Shown here: positions 11,211-21,943 of the stretch, piece after piece
Numbering within the stretch: the first letter of the stretch is position 1
Layout: every line of letters begins with the position of its first letter
Origin: Zymoseptoria tritici IPO323
Lineage: Eukaryota; Ascomycota; Dothideomycetes; Mycosphaerellales; Mycosphaerellaceae
NCBI RefSeq assembly: GCF_000219625.1
Contig: NC_018218.1
Location: forward strand, 3,782,001-3,846,000
Length of the DNA: 64,000 nt
Direction: 5' to 3'
The notes under the pieces: generated by a model
Told to the model about the DNA's origin: nothing
Seen by the model: only the letters and a program-made list of their open reading frames with translations
Databases searched by the model: none
Position numbers and translations under genes: made by a program

Positions 11211-11538
11211 GGTGGATATTATCTGGTCAAGGAGCGGATGTGTTGGACAACACGAATTGGCGAGTCGGGCGTGAAGTTGTTCAGGCGAAGGTCAATAAGA
11301 TAGCTCCGAAGTGTTCGCGATCGCGTCGTAGTTCGAGGAGGGAGACCCCTTGAAGCTCACTCGATCGCGGACTTGGCATCTCCCCGACTCCGAGAACCAA
11401 CAATCTACGTCGCCTCCATCAACAGCCATACCTTACAACTCTCCTCTTCATCACAATCGCACTTGCTGTTTGCACTCGCACATTTTCAACACTCACCACA
11501 CGCAACATCACCGCCCTCACACCGCCAATCCAGCCAAC
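11211..11538. promoter_or_regulatory. Short divergent promoter, DPM2 / SAR1
   Basis: Only 328 bp separates the start codons of DPM2 and SAR1, so one region must drive both. The SAR1-proximal half is C/A-rich with CAATC and CATCACC runs, like the leaders of highly expressed fungal genes. Both products act at the ER. Confidence 0.6.
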
Positions 11539-12234
11539 ATGTGGATCGTCGATTGGTGTATGCCTCCAGCTGTCCGCAACCATTTAGTTCAACCTCGCTG
11601 ACCAGCTCTCATAATAGTCTGGGACTTGCTGGCCAATCTCGGCCTGGCCAACAAGCATGCCAAACTCCTCTTCCTCGGTCTCGACAACGCTGGCAAGACC
11701 ACCGTACGTATCAACCTTCACCCGCCGACGCTCGCGCAAAGCCCCCTCAACTAACACCACCTCCCGCAGCTCCTCCACATGCTCAAGAACGACCGCGTAG
11801 CCATCCTCCAGCCCACCCTTCACCCAACCTCCGAAGAACTCAGCATCGGCAGCTGCCGCTTCACCACCTTCGATCTCGGCGGCCACCAGCAGGCCCGTCG
11901 CTTGTGGAAGGACTACTTTCCCGAAGTCAGCGGAATCGTGTTCCTCGTGGACGCCAAAGACCCCGAACGCTTCAGCGAGAGCAAAGCCGAGCTGGACGCG
12001 CTGCTCAGCATGGAGGATCTCGCCAAGACACCTTTCCTCATCCTGGGCAACAAGATCGACCATCCCAACGCCGTCAGCGAGGATCAACTGCGACAACACC
12101 TCGGACTGTACCAGACGACGGGCAAGGGCAAGGTGCCGCTCGATGGAATCAGGCCGATTGAGATCTTCATGTGCTCGGTCGTGATGAGGCAGGGTTACGG
12201 CGATGGTATTCGCTGGTTGTCGCAGTACGTTTAG
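11539..12234 (+). CDS. SAR1: Small COPII GTPase Sar1
   Basis: Three exons: 11539-11557 (only 19 nt), 11618-11703 and 11770-12234, all GT-AG and in phase, giving 189 residues, the family length. The N-terminus MWIVDWFWDLL is the amphipathic helix that inserts into the ER membrane. The GTPase motifs are GLDNAGKT (P-loop), PTLHPTSEE (switch I), DLGGH (switch II), NKID and a CSVVMRQGY region at the C-terminus. Sar1-GTP recruits Sec23/24 to start COPII coat assembly at ER exit sites. A larger overlapping Pro-rich frame from 11373 and an antisense frame are shadows. The tiny first exon means gene finders may miss the start. Confidence 0.97.
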
Positions 12235-12684
12235 ATGAAGAGCAGATTGAGCGAGCACGGTGAGGCAGATGCGGACAGGAAGACACTTGAAACGAGATAT
12301 CATGAGATACTGAGAAGGGAACAAGGAGAGTGGCATGGGTATAATGGCGCTCGGCGTTCACAGGGACAGCTCACTGTGTATGGTCTACCCTTGCTACTTC
12401 TATCTCGTATCAATGTTTGCTGCCATTGTCGTGGGATTCGCAGATCGCAAAGGAAGGCTCGCGGAGAGTCGAGAGCCGACATGCTTATATCTGAGATCCC
12501 GCTTAAACTGCACCGCACCGCTTGCATCTCCATGGCTTGGGCGGTTCAGACTGGGTAGGAGCAAGGAGGAAGATGTGCTTGTCTCAAACGTCCAAAACAG
12601 CTCTGTTCCAGCAGCGGAAGCGACGGCATCCGGCCTTTCGTGCTCGTATATCCGTGATGGATATCGGTACATGACTGCAATCTG

Positions 12685-13407
12685 CTACGTCCCTCCATGA
12701 GCATATGTAGGAGAACACGTATTTTCCTTCCTTGCACACCCTCCCGGACACTCAGCGTGCGGATCATTCTGCCATTGAAAGTAAGGATCAGTTTCATTGC
12801 TTGCGATGTTCGAAATCAGCCTCGTAGAAGGCTTCAAATTGCTCGATCTCTCAAAGACCTCCTCGCTAGAGATGTCGATCAGACTCCACGAGTTCGCAGC
12901 CAGAGTCGCAGCGCTAGTACCGTAGACGCACTCCTTGAAGCCCGCCCAGCGGATCGCGGCGCTGCACATTGGACACGGCTCGGCGGTGGTGTAGAGGGTC
13001 AATTGATGCCAGGCTTTCTGGATCTCTGCGGGGGAGAGCTTGTAGTGGCCGTCCGGGTCGGAGAGCACGGCGGTGCAGTTGTTGATGGCTGCCATTTCTC
13101 CATGCAGGGTTGGGTTGCCGGTGGAGATGGCATTGGCGCCGATGCAGATGAGATCTCCAATGTCATCTGGGAGGTAGGTGGTGTGATTGACGATGACGGC
13201 ACCGAAGGCTTCGTAGGGGCATGGGGAGACGAGCTCATCGAGAGCTTGGAGGGCTCGTTTCATCCAGAAAGAGCGAACGTGAGAAGGTATTTCATTGCTG
13301 GTTGCTTCTTGACGGGGGAGCACGAGGGTTTCTTGTGGTACGATCCAGGCGTGGGAGTTGATGAAGCATAGTAGTGAAGCCAACAAGAACGACGCCGTGA
13401 ATGTCAT
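12685..13407 (-). CDS. Secreted CMP/dCMP-type zinc deaminase
   Basis: Intronless, 240 residues. Residues 1-20 form a signal peptide (MTFTASFLLASLLCFINSHA). The zinc-deaminase motifs are HGE at 102-104 (His ligand and catalytic Glu) and PCPMC at 144-148 (two Cys ligands), in the order and spacing of the cytidine/guanine deaminase superfamily. The fold seems complete (SPCPYEAFGAVIVN strand, then LTLYTTAEPCPMC and WAGFKECVYG). Such enzymes hydrolyse an exocyclic amine on a nucleobase or nucleoside. The secretion signal is the odd part, as most family members are cytosolic. The substrate cannot be read from sequence; guanine- and tRNA-adenosine deaminase-like groups share these motifs. The Cys-rich C-terminus (CPGGCARKENTC) fits an extracellular protein. 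Confidence 0.85.
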   Translation of the reverse strand: MTFTASFLLASLLCFINSHAWIVPQETLVLPRQEATSNEIPSHVRSFWMKRALQALDELVSPCPYEAFGAVIVNHTTYLPDDIGDLICIGANAISTGNPTLHGEMAAINNCTAVLSDPDGHYKLSPAEIQKAWHQLTLYTTAEPCPMCSAAIRWAGFKECVYGTSAATLAANSWSLIDISSEEVFERSSNLKPSTRLISNIASNETDPYFQWQNDPHAECPGGCARKENTCSPTYAHGGT

Positions 13408-14190
13408 AGTTCAGAGAGGCGAGATATGGTATTTCCAGGTTGCACTGAGATGGATTTTGCTGGTCACTCAGCTGCTGGGATACTCGAGGGACGGTCTGCA
13501 TGGCAGGTGAGGTCTCGGCGTACGCACTTAGTCATGGTTGGCTGACTCGACGTGGTGAGAAATGAGAGAGTGTAGTACGAAGCAGGTTGAGTGAGATGCA
13601 CAACGATCCCTCTCACCCGATCTCCAAGCTAAACCACGGCAGGAGATGCTCATCTATCGAGCTCATCGACATAGTCAAGGCTGAAGAAGAAGCTTCCTGT
13701 ACGCGGTTACAGAGAAAGAGTGTCGTCAACATCGACGAGTGAAATAGCAGGACGACACACCCATTCATGGATCATGTGACGCTCAAGACATGCGGACGTC
13801 CCATCTCATCACGGCCATCACACGGTACGGCGGTTGGCAGGAACGTGTGGCGGCAAGGAAGAGAATGCCAGATGCATAAGGTATCGTCGTGAAGCAGTTG
13901 ACAACGGGTCGATGATGATGCCGATCTGTTGGTCGGGTGTCGATGTTGATGTCGATGTTGGTGTGCGGGGCGTGGTCCAACAAGTAGGAAAGACCAGACC
14001 AATCTAGAGCGAAGTGTCGTCTTCATCATTGGGGCACAGTGACAGCGGGATCATTCACCCAAACCAGACCAGACCATGCAATTCTCAAGAATCAAGTCTA
14101 GCGTGTCGGGTACAGTATGTTCATTCAGGTGGATAGAACTATATAAGGTATACGAAGACAACCAATGGCGGAAGTTCGGCCGGGGTTTGA
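13408..14190. other. Intergenic, no gene seen
   Basis: This holds the deaminase promoter and the flank of the transposon. A short GATGTTGATGTC-type microrepeat lies near 13940. Frames are short and without domains. Confidence 0.5.
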
Positions 14191-14192
14191 TA

Positions 14193-16385
14193 GAAGTGAG
14201 GATCATGTTGTGCACGGATCACATGATGCACGCCCCTCCGAGAGCATAGCTTCATTTCTCACACTACTTCTATAGCCAATAACCTCACAACTAGTAGTTA
14301 TAATAAGGTGGTTAATAGCTTAAATTCATCGCATTAATTATATCTATTAGCTCTAAGCAGCTTGTAACTTCTGCCTTAATGTTATGCGTGTTGGAGGCTA
14401 AGAGGATTTAGCTGCCTTAGCACCCTTCCTCCGCAGTAAAGGCACCTTTAACACCACAATTAACACCGGTTTATCTACTGCCTTCCTTCTGCAGCGCTTA
14501 GCTGGCTGTGCTGTGCGAGCAGAGGCTCTAAGGTCGGTATTCAGCTGTAAATTAGCCTGTAAATTGGCCTTCTTCGTCTCTAGCAATAAAGCCTTCTTAG
14601 CCTTCTTCTGCGCCTTGTCGGCTATAGCTTGTATCCGCTGTTCAGCTCTTAATTGTTTATCTACCTTCTTTAATATAGCATTAGCTTCCTTCTTCTGCTG
14701 CTTAGCTACCTTCTCAGCCTCTTTAGTAGCTAACAGCACCTTGCTAGCTTTAAGTTTGGCCGGTAAATAGAATTAAGCTAATTGCCCTTGTAGAAGAGCT
14801 AGCAGCGGTTTACTACGTTGTCGCTTCTGCTTCTCGTTCTTAAAGGACTGCCGTAGGCTAGTGCACTTACTCTTAAGAAGCTAGTTCTGTGTTTGCGTGT
14901 GTATAAAGGTGTTAGTAAGCTTCTAAATCGCCTTGCGTTCGTTCTTATTCTCTAGCTTCTTTAACACGCTCTTTATAAGGGCACGAGTCTTACGCTAGTT
15001 GTTAGAGATAACAGAGGTGTCTGTGCCGGCTGTGTTCGGTCTGCCGGTGCTTAGCCTTAAATCGTTGTTAGCAGTGCCTAGCCTCGAGCTATCGCTGAAG
15101 TGAACGCTCTTGCTCTTGTTTACCGGCTCTTAAAACGCCTTAAGCACGGCTGATAGATCTAGTAGATAGAGGCCAGTCTTGCGGAAGCTAGAGTCTATGT
15201 TCTTCGGTGTAAATGCCTTCTTCTACGCAGGCCAAAACAGCCTGAAGAAGTTACGCTTCGTAATAGCTAACAAGCCCTTAGACTAGTAAAGGAAGCGTAA
15301 GAGTTCTGTGCTATAGAAGCTTGCTAATAGTCCAAAGAGGCTGATATTAAGAGGCTGCAAGCGGTGTGTTAAGTAAGGTGGAAAGACTGCTACAAATATG
15401 CGGTAATCTATGTAGTGTTGCAAGAACGCCATGTTCACGTATAAGCCATAGCCGTCGATAACGAGCAGTCTATAGCCTCTACTAGCCTTCTGCTTTGTAA
15501 GAGGCTCGAATATCTTCGTAAGCTAGTAGAGCCCAAGGTTGTTGTTAGTCCAGCTATTCGGTAAGGATGCAAAGAAGGCATAGTAGTCGTTATCTAGCTT
15601 AAAATCCTGCAGCTATAAGGACTGGATGTTACTAGTTACTGCCTTGTATATTAATGCCGGTGGCAGTGAAGTCTAATTAGCACAGATCGTTGCAATAAGA
15701 GTTATCTATTTACGCGAGCTATCTTGGATGTTGCTAACGAGCCGGCCAGACTTAAAGTAGTCCTTTGTGAAGACTCGCTTTGTCTTCTAAAGCATACCGA
15801 TTAAGAAGCCCTTCTCGTCTATATTGTACGTGTTCTGTAGCTCGATGTTGTATTACTTAATCTTGCTCTTGAGGAGGTCGTAATACGACTGAAACTGATG
15901 CGCAGACTCTGCCTTCTTACAGTTCTTGTCGAGGGGATTAAGGTATTTGGAATCGATGTCCTTATGCCTTCTGACGAACCGTCCTACCTAGTAGCGACTT
16001 GGAAGGACCTTCGCGATATCGTGAACGAACGTACGAACTATGTCCGGTATTAGTAGAATGCCTCTGCGTGTAAGTGTGTCGATATAGCGCACAAGGGTGC
16101 GTTCTTGCTAGTGTAATAATATCGACATGTTTTTAGAGCGTGCTGCTTTGGAATTAGTAACTCCGTTATAACGCTTTAATAACGTCGTCCTGTGGACGCT
16201 ATGCTTCGTAGCAATTTTCTGAATATTCTTCACATTAGTCGCTATTAGCTCCTCTAACGCATCGTTAATTAGAGCTATGGTTGTAGTGCATTAATTCGTG
16301 GAAGTTGTGCTATAATCCTCGTGTTAACGTTCTTCGAATTTCCACCGTGCACCACGTGATCCGTGCACAACATGATCCTCACTTC
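14193..16385 (-). mobile_element. Fot1/pogo-type DNA transposon, RIP-mutated
   Basis: A 2193-bp element is bounded by terminal inverted repeats that begin GAAGTGAGGATCATGTTGTG. The two ends match over about 40 bp with two differences, both G-to-A type. The duplicated target TA lies at 14191-14192 and 16386-16387. The interior encodes a decayed transposase on the minus strand. TIR, TA target and protein together place it in the Tc1/mariner superfamily, pogo/Fot1 group. Confidence 0.92.
14398..16290 (-). pseudogene. Fot1-like transposase remnant
   Basis: In one minus-strand frame the protein can be followed with repeated stops. From the N-terminal side: a helix-turn-helix region (NVKNIQKIATKHSVHRTTLL), a CENP-B-like part (VGRFVRRHKDIDSKYLNPLD), the first acidic site YNIDEKGFLIG, a DDE core with RLLVIDGYG then FVAVFPPYLTHRLQPLNISL, and a Lys/Ala-rich C-terminal coil. 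Stops replace Gln or Trp (CAG to TAG, TGG to TAG), as C-to-T repeat-induced mutation gives. No intact frame longer than 113 codons remains, so it cannot make its own transposase. Confidence 0.88.
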
Positions 16386-16387
16386 TA

Positions 16388-17467
16388 GTGTGGGCGCAGC
16401 ACCTGTGCCTGCAGTGCAGTGAACGAATTGCAGCGTGAAAATCACCCTCTTCCCGCTGACTGGCCCGCTTTCTTCATCACACCTTTTTCCCCCAACAAGC
16501 TTCAGCTCGACTCCCTCTGCACTCGGCTGTCACCCTTCAATCGGGCGCGTGGGCCGAAGCATCCTACTGCCGCCATGGGTGCTTCGTGCACAGGTATGCA
16601 TCTCCACGCCGTGAGTGGCAGAATACCCTCGCTCTGCCATGTCTCTGTCGCGACTCTACTGCTGCTGTTTGTCGCCAGGCCATGTACCTTCAACTGTACG
16701 CGGCTCCTTTCTCCTCTTTCCTCTCTCCTCTCTCCTCTCTCCTCTCTCTCTCTCCGTCTCCGTCTCCTCCTGCTCTCCTCCTTCTCTTGTCAGGACAGCG
16801 ACGACGACATCACGCCGAACGGAGACCAAGCCTGAGGTCGACAGCGAAGCCTTGCCCACCAACGACTTGGGGAGTCGGAACGCCTCACAGCCCGTCTTGG
16901 CTAGTTCTTTTGGCTCCCATCCCACGATTCACGGCGCGCGCCCGGACCCGAACCAAAAAATGATATTAGCTCCGTGCTCTGCAACATCATCTTGAATGTC
17001 TATCAAGGTACGGACCTGCATTTTCGTTCTATTCTCGCCTTCGCCAAAGCCTTCTGTTGTGCAGTGCATCATGCATCGGCCCAATCTGCAGCGAACACGT
17101 CGAGTGGCGTTCGGTCTCTCCGACATTTTCGCACAGCCACAAAACAACCACATGCTCGACCGCTTGCGCTGTCTTCAGTCATGAAGCGTCTACTCTTGCA
17201 ATGCTCTCTAATATGCGCCATCCACCGAGATATCGTTCTCGTCCTTGCACAATTGCAACAACATCACAAATATTGCCATCTCCGCCGAGCGCTGGCCGCT
17301 GACCAGGTTTTGTTACACAGCGTGGAGTTTTCTTCCCTTACGACTTTACGACGAGACGGACCCGGAGAGCCCGCTGACGACTTCGACGGCCCCTTCAATG
17401 ATCTTCACTTTGATCAAGTCTCATAATAGCGCTGGCTCAAAGGCCGTGCTGATTGTGGTCCTCCGCG
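16388..17467. promoter_or_regulatory. Upstream region with long pyrimidine tract
   Basis: This kilobase precedes the large methyltransferase-like gene. At about 16705-16795 there is a nearly pure CT tract of TCTCC/CTCTC repeats on the plus strand, typical of strong fungal promoters and leaders. Overlapping short frames give low-complexity peptides and are not called. A non-coding first exon is possible. Confidence 0.5.
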
Positions 17468-20400
17468 ATGTTCTCCCACGGGCAACGCCAACAGCGTGAT
17501 CGGCCAAAGCAACAACACAGCTCCTCCCGCATCCCATCAAGACCTGCGAGCTCCAACAAGAGCAACAAGCCCTTACCTCTCATCGCGGCCCTTGAGTATC
17601 GGTCGAACAAGACTGTTGCCTCTGCCGATCGTTTCGAGAACGAGAATGTTTCAACCGTGGTCTCGGCTGGACCCACGAAGCCTCATGCAGCATCAGCTGA
17701 AAATGTCACTCCTCAGCGAACCATGACAAGCTCTTCATTATACCCTGGCTCTTCGGCATCTACCTTTGAAAGAATGCCTCGGAATACACTCCGCCGTAAG
17801 CCGTCGGGCGCCATCGACAAATATGCTGCTCAAAAGCGCTCAGACTCGAGCGTATCGCGACTAGAGAGGCCTTCTGTCGCCGACAAGCTTGGTATTCACC
17901 GGAACGACGAGAACCATGCTGCATCCTGTACGACCGCACCGCTGGCCCCAACGATTCTCAAGGATCGACACGGCTCGATGGATTCTGCAGTAGATCTTTC
18001 CGGACGCAGTTCATTACGCGGACTTACACCTCCAGTCAACGGCTATGCATCTTCGGGTACACCCTCGACCCGATATACCGACTCTCCCTTCAGCCATGCT
18101 CCCACTCCCAGCTCGACATCATCCTACTCTCCAGCCATTGGAACGACATACTCGGACAGTGGATGGAGTCCTGGCAAAGCACGACCTGCTCCGCCCAGAT
18201 CAGTGTCTGAAAAGTCAGTCGAGGTCCGAGGCGGCTTGCCGCCAGTGAGAGAAGCCTCAAGATCGTCTCGCCCCACCGCAGCAGGGCTTGACCCAGCTGG
18301 CCTCAAGAGCAACCAGCCCGAAATCAAAGTGCACACACGTACGGTCGACTCTTCAGAGCCGGCGACTCGCAATCGTTTGAGAAAGCCAGTCTCCAATACT
18401 GTAGCTAAATGGGAAGTCCAAATACCTCCGGAACTTGCGCACCTCAATGTTGACGTTCAGCCACCCGTACATCCAGCGCCACGCAAGGCGCAAACTCCGG
18501 CGCGGCCGAGTCGAATCGGTGCCTCTAATATCGTTGAAACATCGAGTGCATCGGCGGTGATTCACAGCGATCTGCCTCACTTGTATAGAACATACCACAA
18601 GCGAACCTCGTCACAAGAGGCGCCACCCTTGCCCGCCTCGCCTACCAAGGCTCGATTCGGACTTTCTTCAAGATCATCGTCCAGCACAAGGTCTCCTCGG
18701 ATTGACTCTGCTGTATCTCCTCCCCCTTCTGCACGCCGATTTATGAGGAGTCGCACACCCGATACGCCTCACGCAGGTCCTTCGCGTGTGACCCGTAAGG
18801 ATTCACCGGCATTATTGCCTCGTCCGAGTCCCGCCAAGTCTCCACGGTTTGGCTTCTTCTCACGCAAGGCGAATTCAGACACGCCCAAGGTTAGCGAGAA
18901 GCCGAAACGCCATCCTTCAAGGGGACCAGCCGCTGGCACCGGGCACGAGGCATATGCGAAACTCGGCTTCCGTGGGCGGAGTGGCAGCACGACGGGTACG
19001 GATCATAGATCCGCTAGTGCAGACAGCGTCTCGAGTGGTCGAACTCGCCCCTGGGCCTTCAGAAAAGGCAGCAACGCCAGTAGCGATGCCTCCGAATTTG
19101 ACGATTTTTTGCGCGAGCGAATACAACCCGTGGTCATTCGCGGAAATAATTCTGGCAGCCATGCGTTCGAGGACAGTCTGGAAAAATCTACGCCGTCCTC
19201 CGACCGACCTTCCGTCGGAAGTAGCCATGGCCTGAGCCGATCCCCGACGCAGCCAGATGTCAGTTTGCAGCAACAATCTCGGTCGTCAAGCGTAACCAAT
19301 CTTACAAGCGATGCACGGCACTCCAATGCGGGCATGCCACCTAGTGTTGATCCTCGCTCAGCGTCAAGAGATGTCGAGCCGCAACTTCCACAGATCAATT
19401 CGCAGAGAGCCGAGAGCAAGTGGAACTTCTTCCAGCGAGCTAGTGTCAAGACTCCCGTCAGTAAACTACAGAAGACGCCAACTCAACGTGCGCCTGCTAC
19501 GACCCGTTCACAGCTGCCGACCAGAGCAGTAGCTCACTATGCCATGGTGGACCACCTGGATAGCGTCGGCCTCGAAGAGGTGGTACGCATGCTGCAGGAC
19601 GACTCTTCCGATGGGTACTTCGATTGCTCCGACCTAGGGACTCCGAGTTTCCCTGGGCACTCTGCACTACAACCCGCCGAGACCTCTCTTCAACGGAATG
19701 GAATGCATGCTTCGGGATCTGACAGCAGTGTTCAATCCCGCCAGATCCATGTGTCAACAATTGAAACCAGCCGGCAGCAACAACCTTCTGCGTTGGCCAT
19801 CTCCATGCCTGAGCCTATCAACTACGGACTTCCGGACTGTCAGCCAAGGAATGGACGAGTTCCATCTGGCGGGTCGCGCTCCTGTCTTCAGGAGTGGCGA
19901 TCTGCATATACAGCGGACGCAATTGGTGCATCCCTTGCTAATGCCCAGAACTCCGACAAGCAGTGCGCCCAGCAAGCTAGACTTCCTTCCGTGGGCAGAA
20001 TTCCGACTGTGGTCTCACGTCGAGATCGGGAACGGACGTTGTCAAACAACTCCTTTTCACGCCCATTTGCCCATGCTCAACCTCGTCCAAGTGTCAAACC
20101 ACCTGGTTCGGTGTATAGCCAAATCCGAGACATGGCCAGTCCAGTGGATGTGAACGAGCAGCAGCCTGCGTCGAGCAGCAGCACACGCTCGAATGGCAAC
20201 TTTGCTGATGCCGAGAGCAGCACGCAGACGATTCCCAGTATTGCTAATCGTACAAGCATTGAAGCTTATGCGCAAGGGGCCTTCCTCGCATTTCCTCCAC
20301 GGAAAGGGTCAGAGAATTCCTACCAATCTGTCTCCAGCAACTCGGGAAACGGGAGCTGGCTAGACCTCATACTACCACCACAACAAGACGATATCTGGGA

Positions 20401-21943
20401 TGACGAGTACAACGACTTTATGGATGAAGTTATGCCTCTGCGAGCATCCACGATTGGAGCGAAAGCTCCTTCTCAGCACTCTGGCGTACTGCACAACATC
20501 CTTCCATATCAGCAACCACTCCCCGCAATGACCCAGCCGCCGACCTCGCAGATTCCACGACTACCAGGAACAAACACGAAAGCTACCGTGCTCACTGTAC
20601 CGCAGCAGATCTCGCGTTTTCTCCAACCATCAGTCTCACCCATGAGTCCTGATACTGTGTCCGCCTTCATCGATGGGTATGGGGACCTTAACTGCAGCAC
20701 AAGCACGCTGCACACCTCGGAATTGATAAACGGCCCGAGCTCCAGATACTCATGGGCCCAGCAGAGGGACCGGTGCAGTGGCGATGGCTCTCGTGATAGC
20801 GTCGCCTCCTCCCGGCGCAGTAGAGTCTCGACGCACTCCAGATCAGCATCGCTGCCGGAAGCCCTCCAAATATCACAACAAGGTAGCACATTAGCTTCAT
20901 CGCCTGGCTGTTCCCAAAAAGAGGCTAGGCTAGAGGGAATCGCAGGATCGATCGATCTCAACATCGATCTCAGATTCGGCGCATTGATGACAGGCAAATG
21001 GCTCTGCAATGGGCGTGTACTGTTCAGCCCGGCCCACCATGAGATCCAGACAGCCGACGAACCTCGGATTCTCGTGGTTGATGGTCTGACCAGCGACTGG
21101 GCGCAATGCATCGCAAGCTCATATCCTTGCGCTCAAGTTTACAACATGTCGGTCCAATCTCCAGGAGCTCCGATGTTCGCATATCCAGAGCAAGACGAGT
21201 GTGTACCCGCGAACTATCGCCAGATTCCACTTTCTTCCATATCGGCTTCTTTCCCGTTTCCGAAGGGCTTCTTTACATCTGTGGTGTTCCGGTTCCCTAC
21301 AGCATCGACAGAGGAGTCTTATGCAGCTTGTGTCTCAGAGTGCAGGCGAGTTCTTCGTCCCGGCGGGCGCCTTGAACTCGTCGTTCTGGATCTGGATCTT
21401 AAGCACATGGGCCCCAAGTTGAGACTCGCGGTTCGCGGGCTGAAGACGAGGATGCAGCAGTCGGACTCGGGTGTCTGCTTGCAAAACTTGAGCGACATCT
21501 TCGTTCGACTGGTCGGCGAGCAGGGCTTCGAATCTGGACAGCGCTACATGATGGGCGTTCCTGCCGCTGGTAAAATTCCTCGAACTCGAGATGTCGTGAC
21601 CAGCAGCGTCAGCTCCGACTCTTCGAGCAACCTGAGCTGGGGACGACAAGCAAGCGACAGCGTCGGCAAGCCATCTACCTTCGCAGATATCCTCGAAGGA
21701 GCACGAACAAACATCTTGAGCCCTGGAAGCGCCAACGACGAGAAGATCACCAAGATGATGGCGCGCGTCGGTCGATGGTGGTATGCCGCATGCTACGAAA
21801 AGGCGCTTCTGCCGTCGGACCGGAGCATCTGGGGCGATCCTGCTCTGCTACGCGAGTGTCACAGGCAAGATACGAGTTTTCGACTCCTGATCTGCCATGC
21901 ACAGAAACCCTTCCAGGCTCGCAGGAGGACTGTGAGCGTCTGA
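17468..21943 (+). CDS. Large disordered protein with methyltransferase-like C-terminus
   Basis: Intronless from the ATG at 17468 (MFSHGQRQQRDRPKQ), 1491 residues; an in-frame TTG upstream is not used. About the first 1100 residues are Ser/Pro/Arg-rich and low in complexity, likely disordered and heavily phosphorylated. The last ~370 residues are globular. RILVVDGLTSDWAQCIASSYP and AQVYNMSV look like the first strands of a Rossmann-type SAM-dependent methyltransferase. FPKGFFTSVVFRFPTA and YAACVSECRRVLRPGGRLEL match the class I (Methyltransf_11) post-motif region with its LRPGG turn. The glycine-rich SAM-binding motif I (GxGxG) is not visible, so catalytic activity is doubtful and the domain may act as a scaffold. 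No specific role is known to me. Confidence 0.75.
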   Translation: MFSHGQRQQRDRPKQQHSSSRIPSRPASSNKSNKPLPLIAALEYRSNKTVASADRFENENVSTVVSAGPTKPHAASAENVTPQRTMTSSSLYPGSSASTFERMPRNTLRRKPSGAIDKYAAQKRSDSSVSRLERPSVADKLGIHRNDENHAASCTTAPLAPTILKDRHGSMDSAVDLSGRSSLRGLTPPVNGYASSGTPSTRYTDSPFSHAPTPSSTSSYSPAIGTTYSDSGWSPGKARPAPPRSVSEKSVEVRGGLPPVREASRSSRPTAAGLDPAGLKSNQPEIKVHTRTVDSSEPATRNRLRKPVSNTVAKWEVQIPPELAHLNVDVQPPVHPAPRKAQTPARPSRIGASNIVETSSASAVIHSDLPHLYRTYHKRTSSQEAPPLPASPTKARFGLSSRSSSSTRSPRIDSAVSPPPSARRFMRSRTPDTPHAGPSRVTRKDSPALLPRPSPAKSPRFGFFSRKANSDTPKVSEKPKRHPSRGPAAGTGHEAYAKLGFRGRSGSTTGTDHRSASADSVSSGRTRPWAFRKGSNASSDASEFDDFLRERIQPVVIRGNNSGSHAFEDSLEKSTPSSDRPSVGSSHGLSRSPTQPDVSLQQQSRSSSVTNLTSDARHSNAGMPPSVDPRSASRDVEPQLPQINSQRAESKWNFFQRASVKTPVSKLQKTPTQRAPATTRSQLPTRAVAHYAMVDHLDSVGLEEVVRMLQDDSSDGYFDCSDLGTPSFPGHSALQPAETSLQRNGMHASGSDSSVQSRQIHVSTIETSRQQQPSALAISMPEPINYGLPDCQPRNGRVPSGGSRSCLQEWRSAYTADAIGASLANAQNSDKQCAQQARLPSVGRIPTVVSRRDRERTLSNNSFSRPFAHAQPRPSVKPPGSVYSQIRDMASPVDVNEQQPASSSSTRSNGNFADAESSTQTIPSIANRTSIEAYAQGAFLAFPPRKGSENSYQSVSSNSGNGSWLDLILPPQQDDIWDDEYNDFMDEVMPLRASTIGAKAPSQHSGVLHNILPYQQPLPAMTQPPTSQIPRLPGTNTKATVLTVPQQISRFLQPSVSPMSPDTVSAFIDGYGDLNCSTSTLHTSELINGPSSRYSWAQQRDRCSGDGSRDSVASSRRSRVSTHSRSASLPEALQISQQGSTLASSPGCSQKEARLEGIAGSIDLNIDLRFGALMTGKWLCNGRVLFSPAHHEIQTADEPRILVVDGLTSDWAQCIASSYPCAQVYNMSVQSPGAPMFAYPEQDECVPANYRQIPLSSISASFPFPKGFFTSVVFRFPTASTEESYAACVSECRRVLRPGGRLELVVLDLDLKHMGPKLRLAVRGLKTRMQQSDSGVCLQNLSDIFVRLVGEQGFESGQRYMMGVPAAGKIPRTRDVVTSSVSSDSSSNLSWGRQASDSVGKPSTFADILEGARTNILSPGSANDEKITKMMARVGRWWYAACYEKALLPSDRSIWGDPALLRECHRQDTSFRLLICHAQKPFQARRRTVSV

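Noticed and set aside
11373..12161. 262-codon plus-strand frame overlapping SAR1
   Set aside because: Low-complexity Pro/Arg/Gln product in a different frame from the highly conserved SAR1 exons.
11584..12336. 250-codon minus-strand frame over SAR1
   Set aside because: Antisense shadow of SAR1 coding sequence.
16419..16995. Overlapping plus-strand frames across the CT-rich tract
   Set aside because: They encode simple Ser/Leu runs from the pyrimidine repeat; better explained as a leader or promoter.
20509..21111. 200-codon minus-strand frame within the methyltransferase-like gene
   Set aside because: Shadow frame with no recognisable domain, fully inside a longer plus-strand gene.
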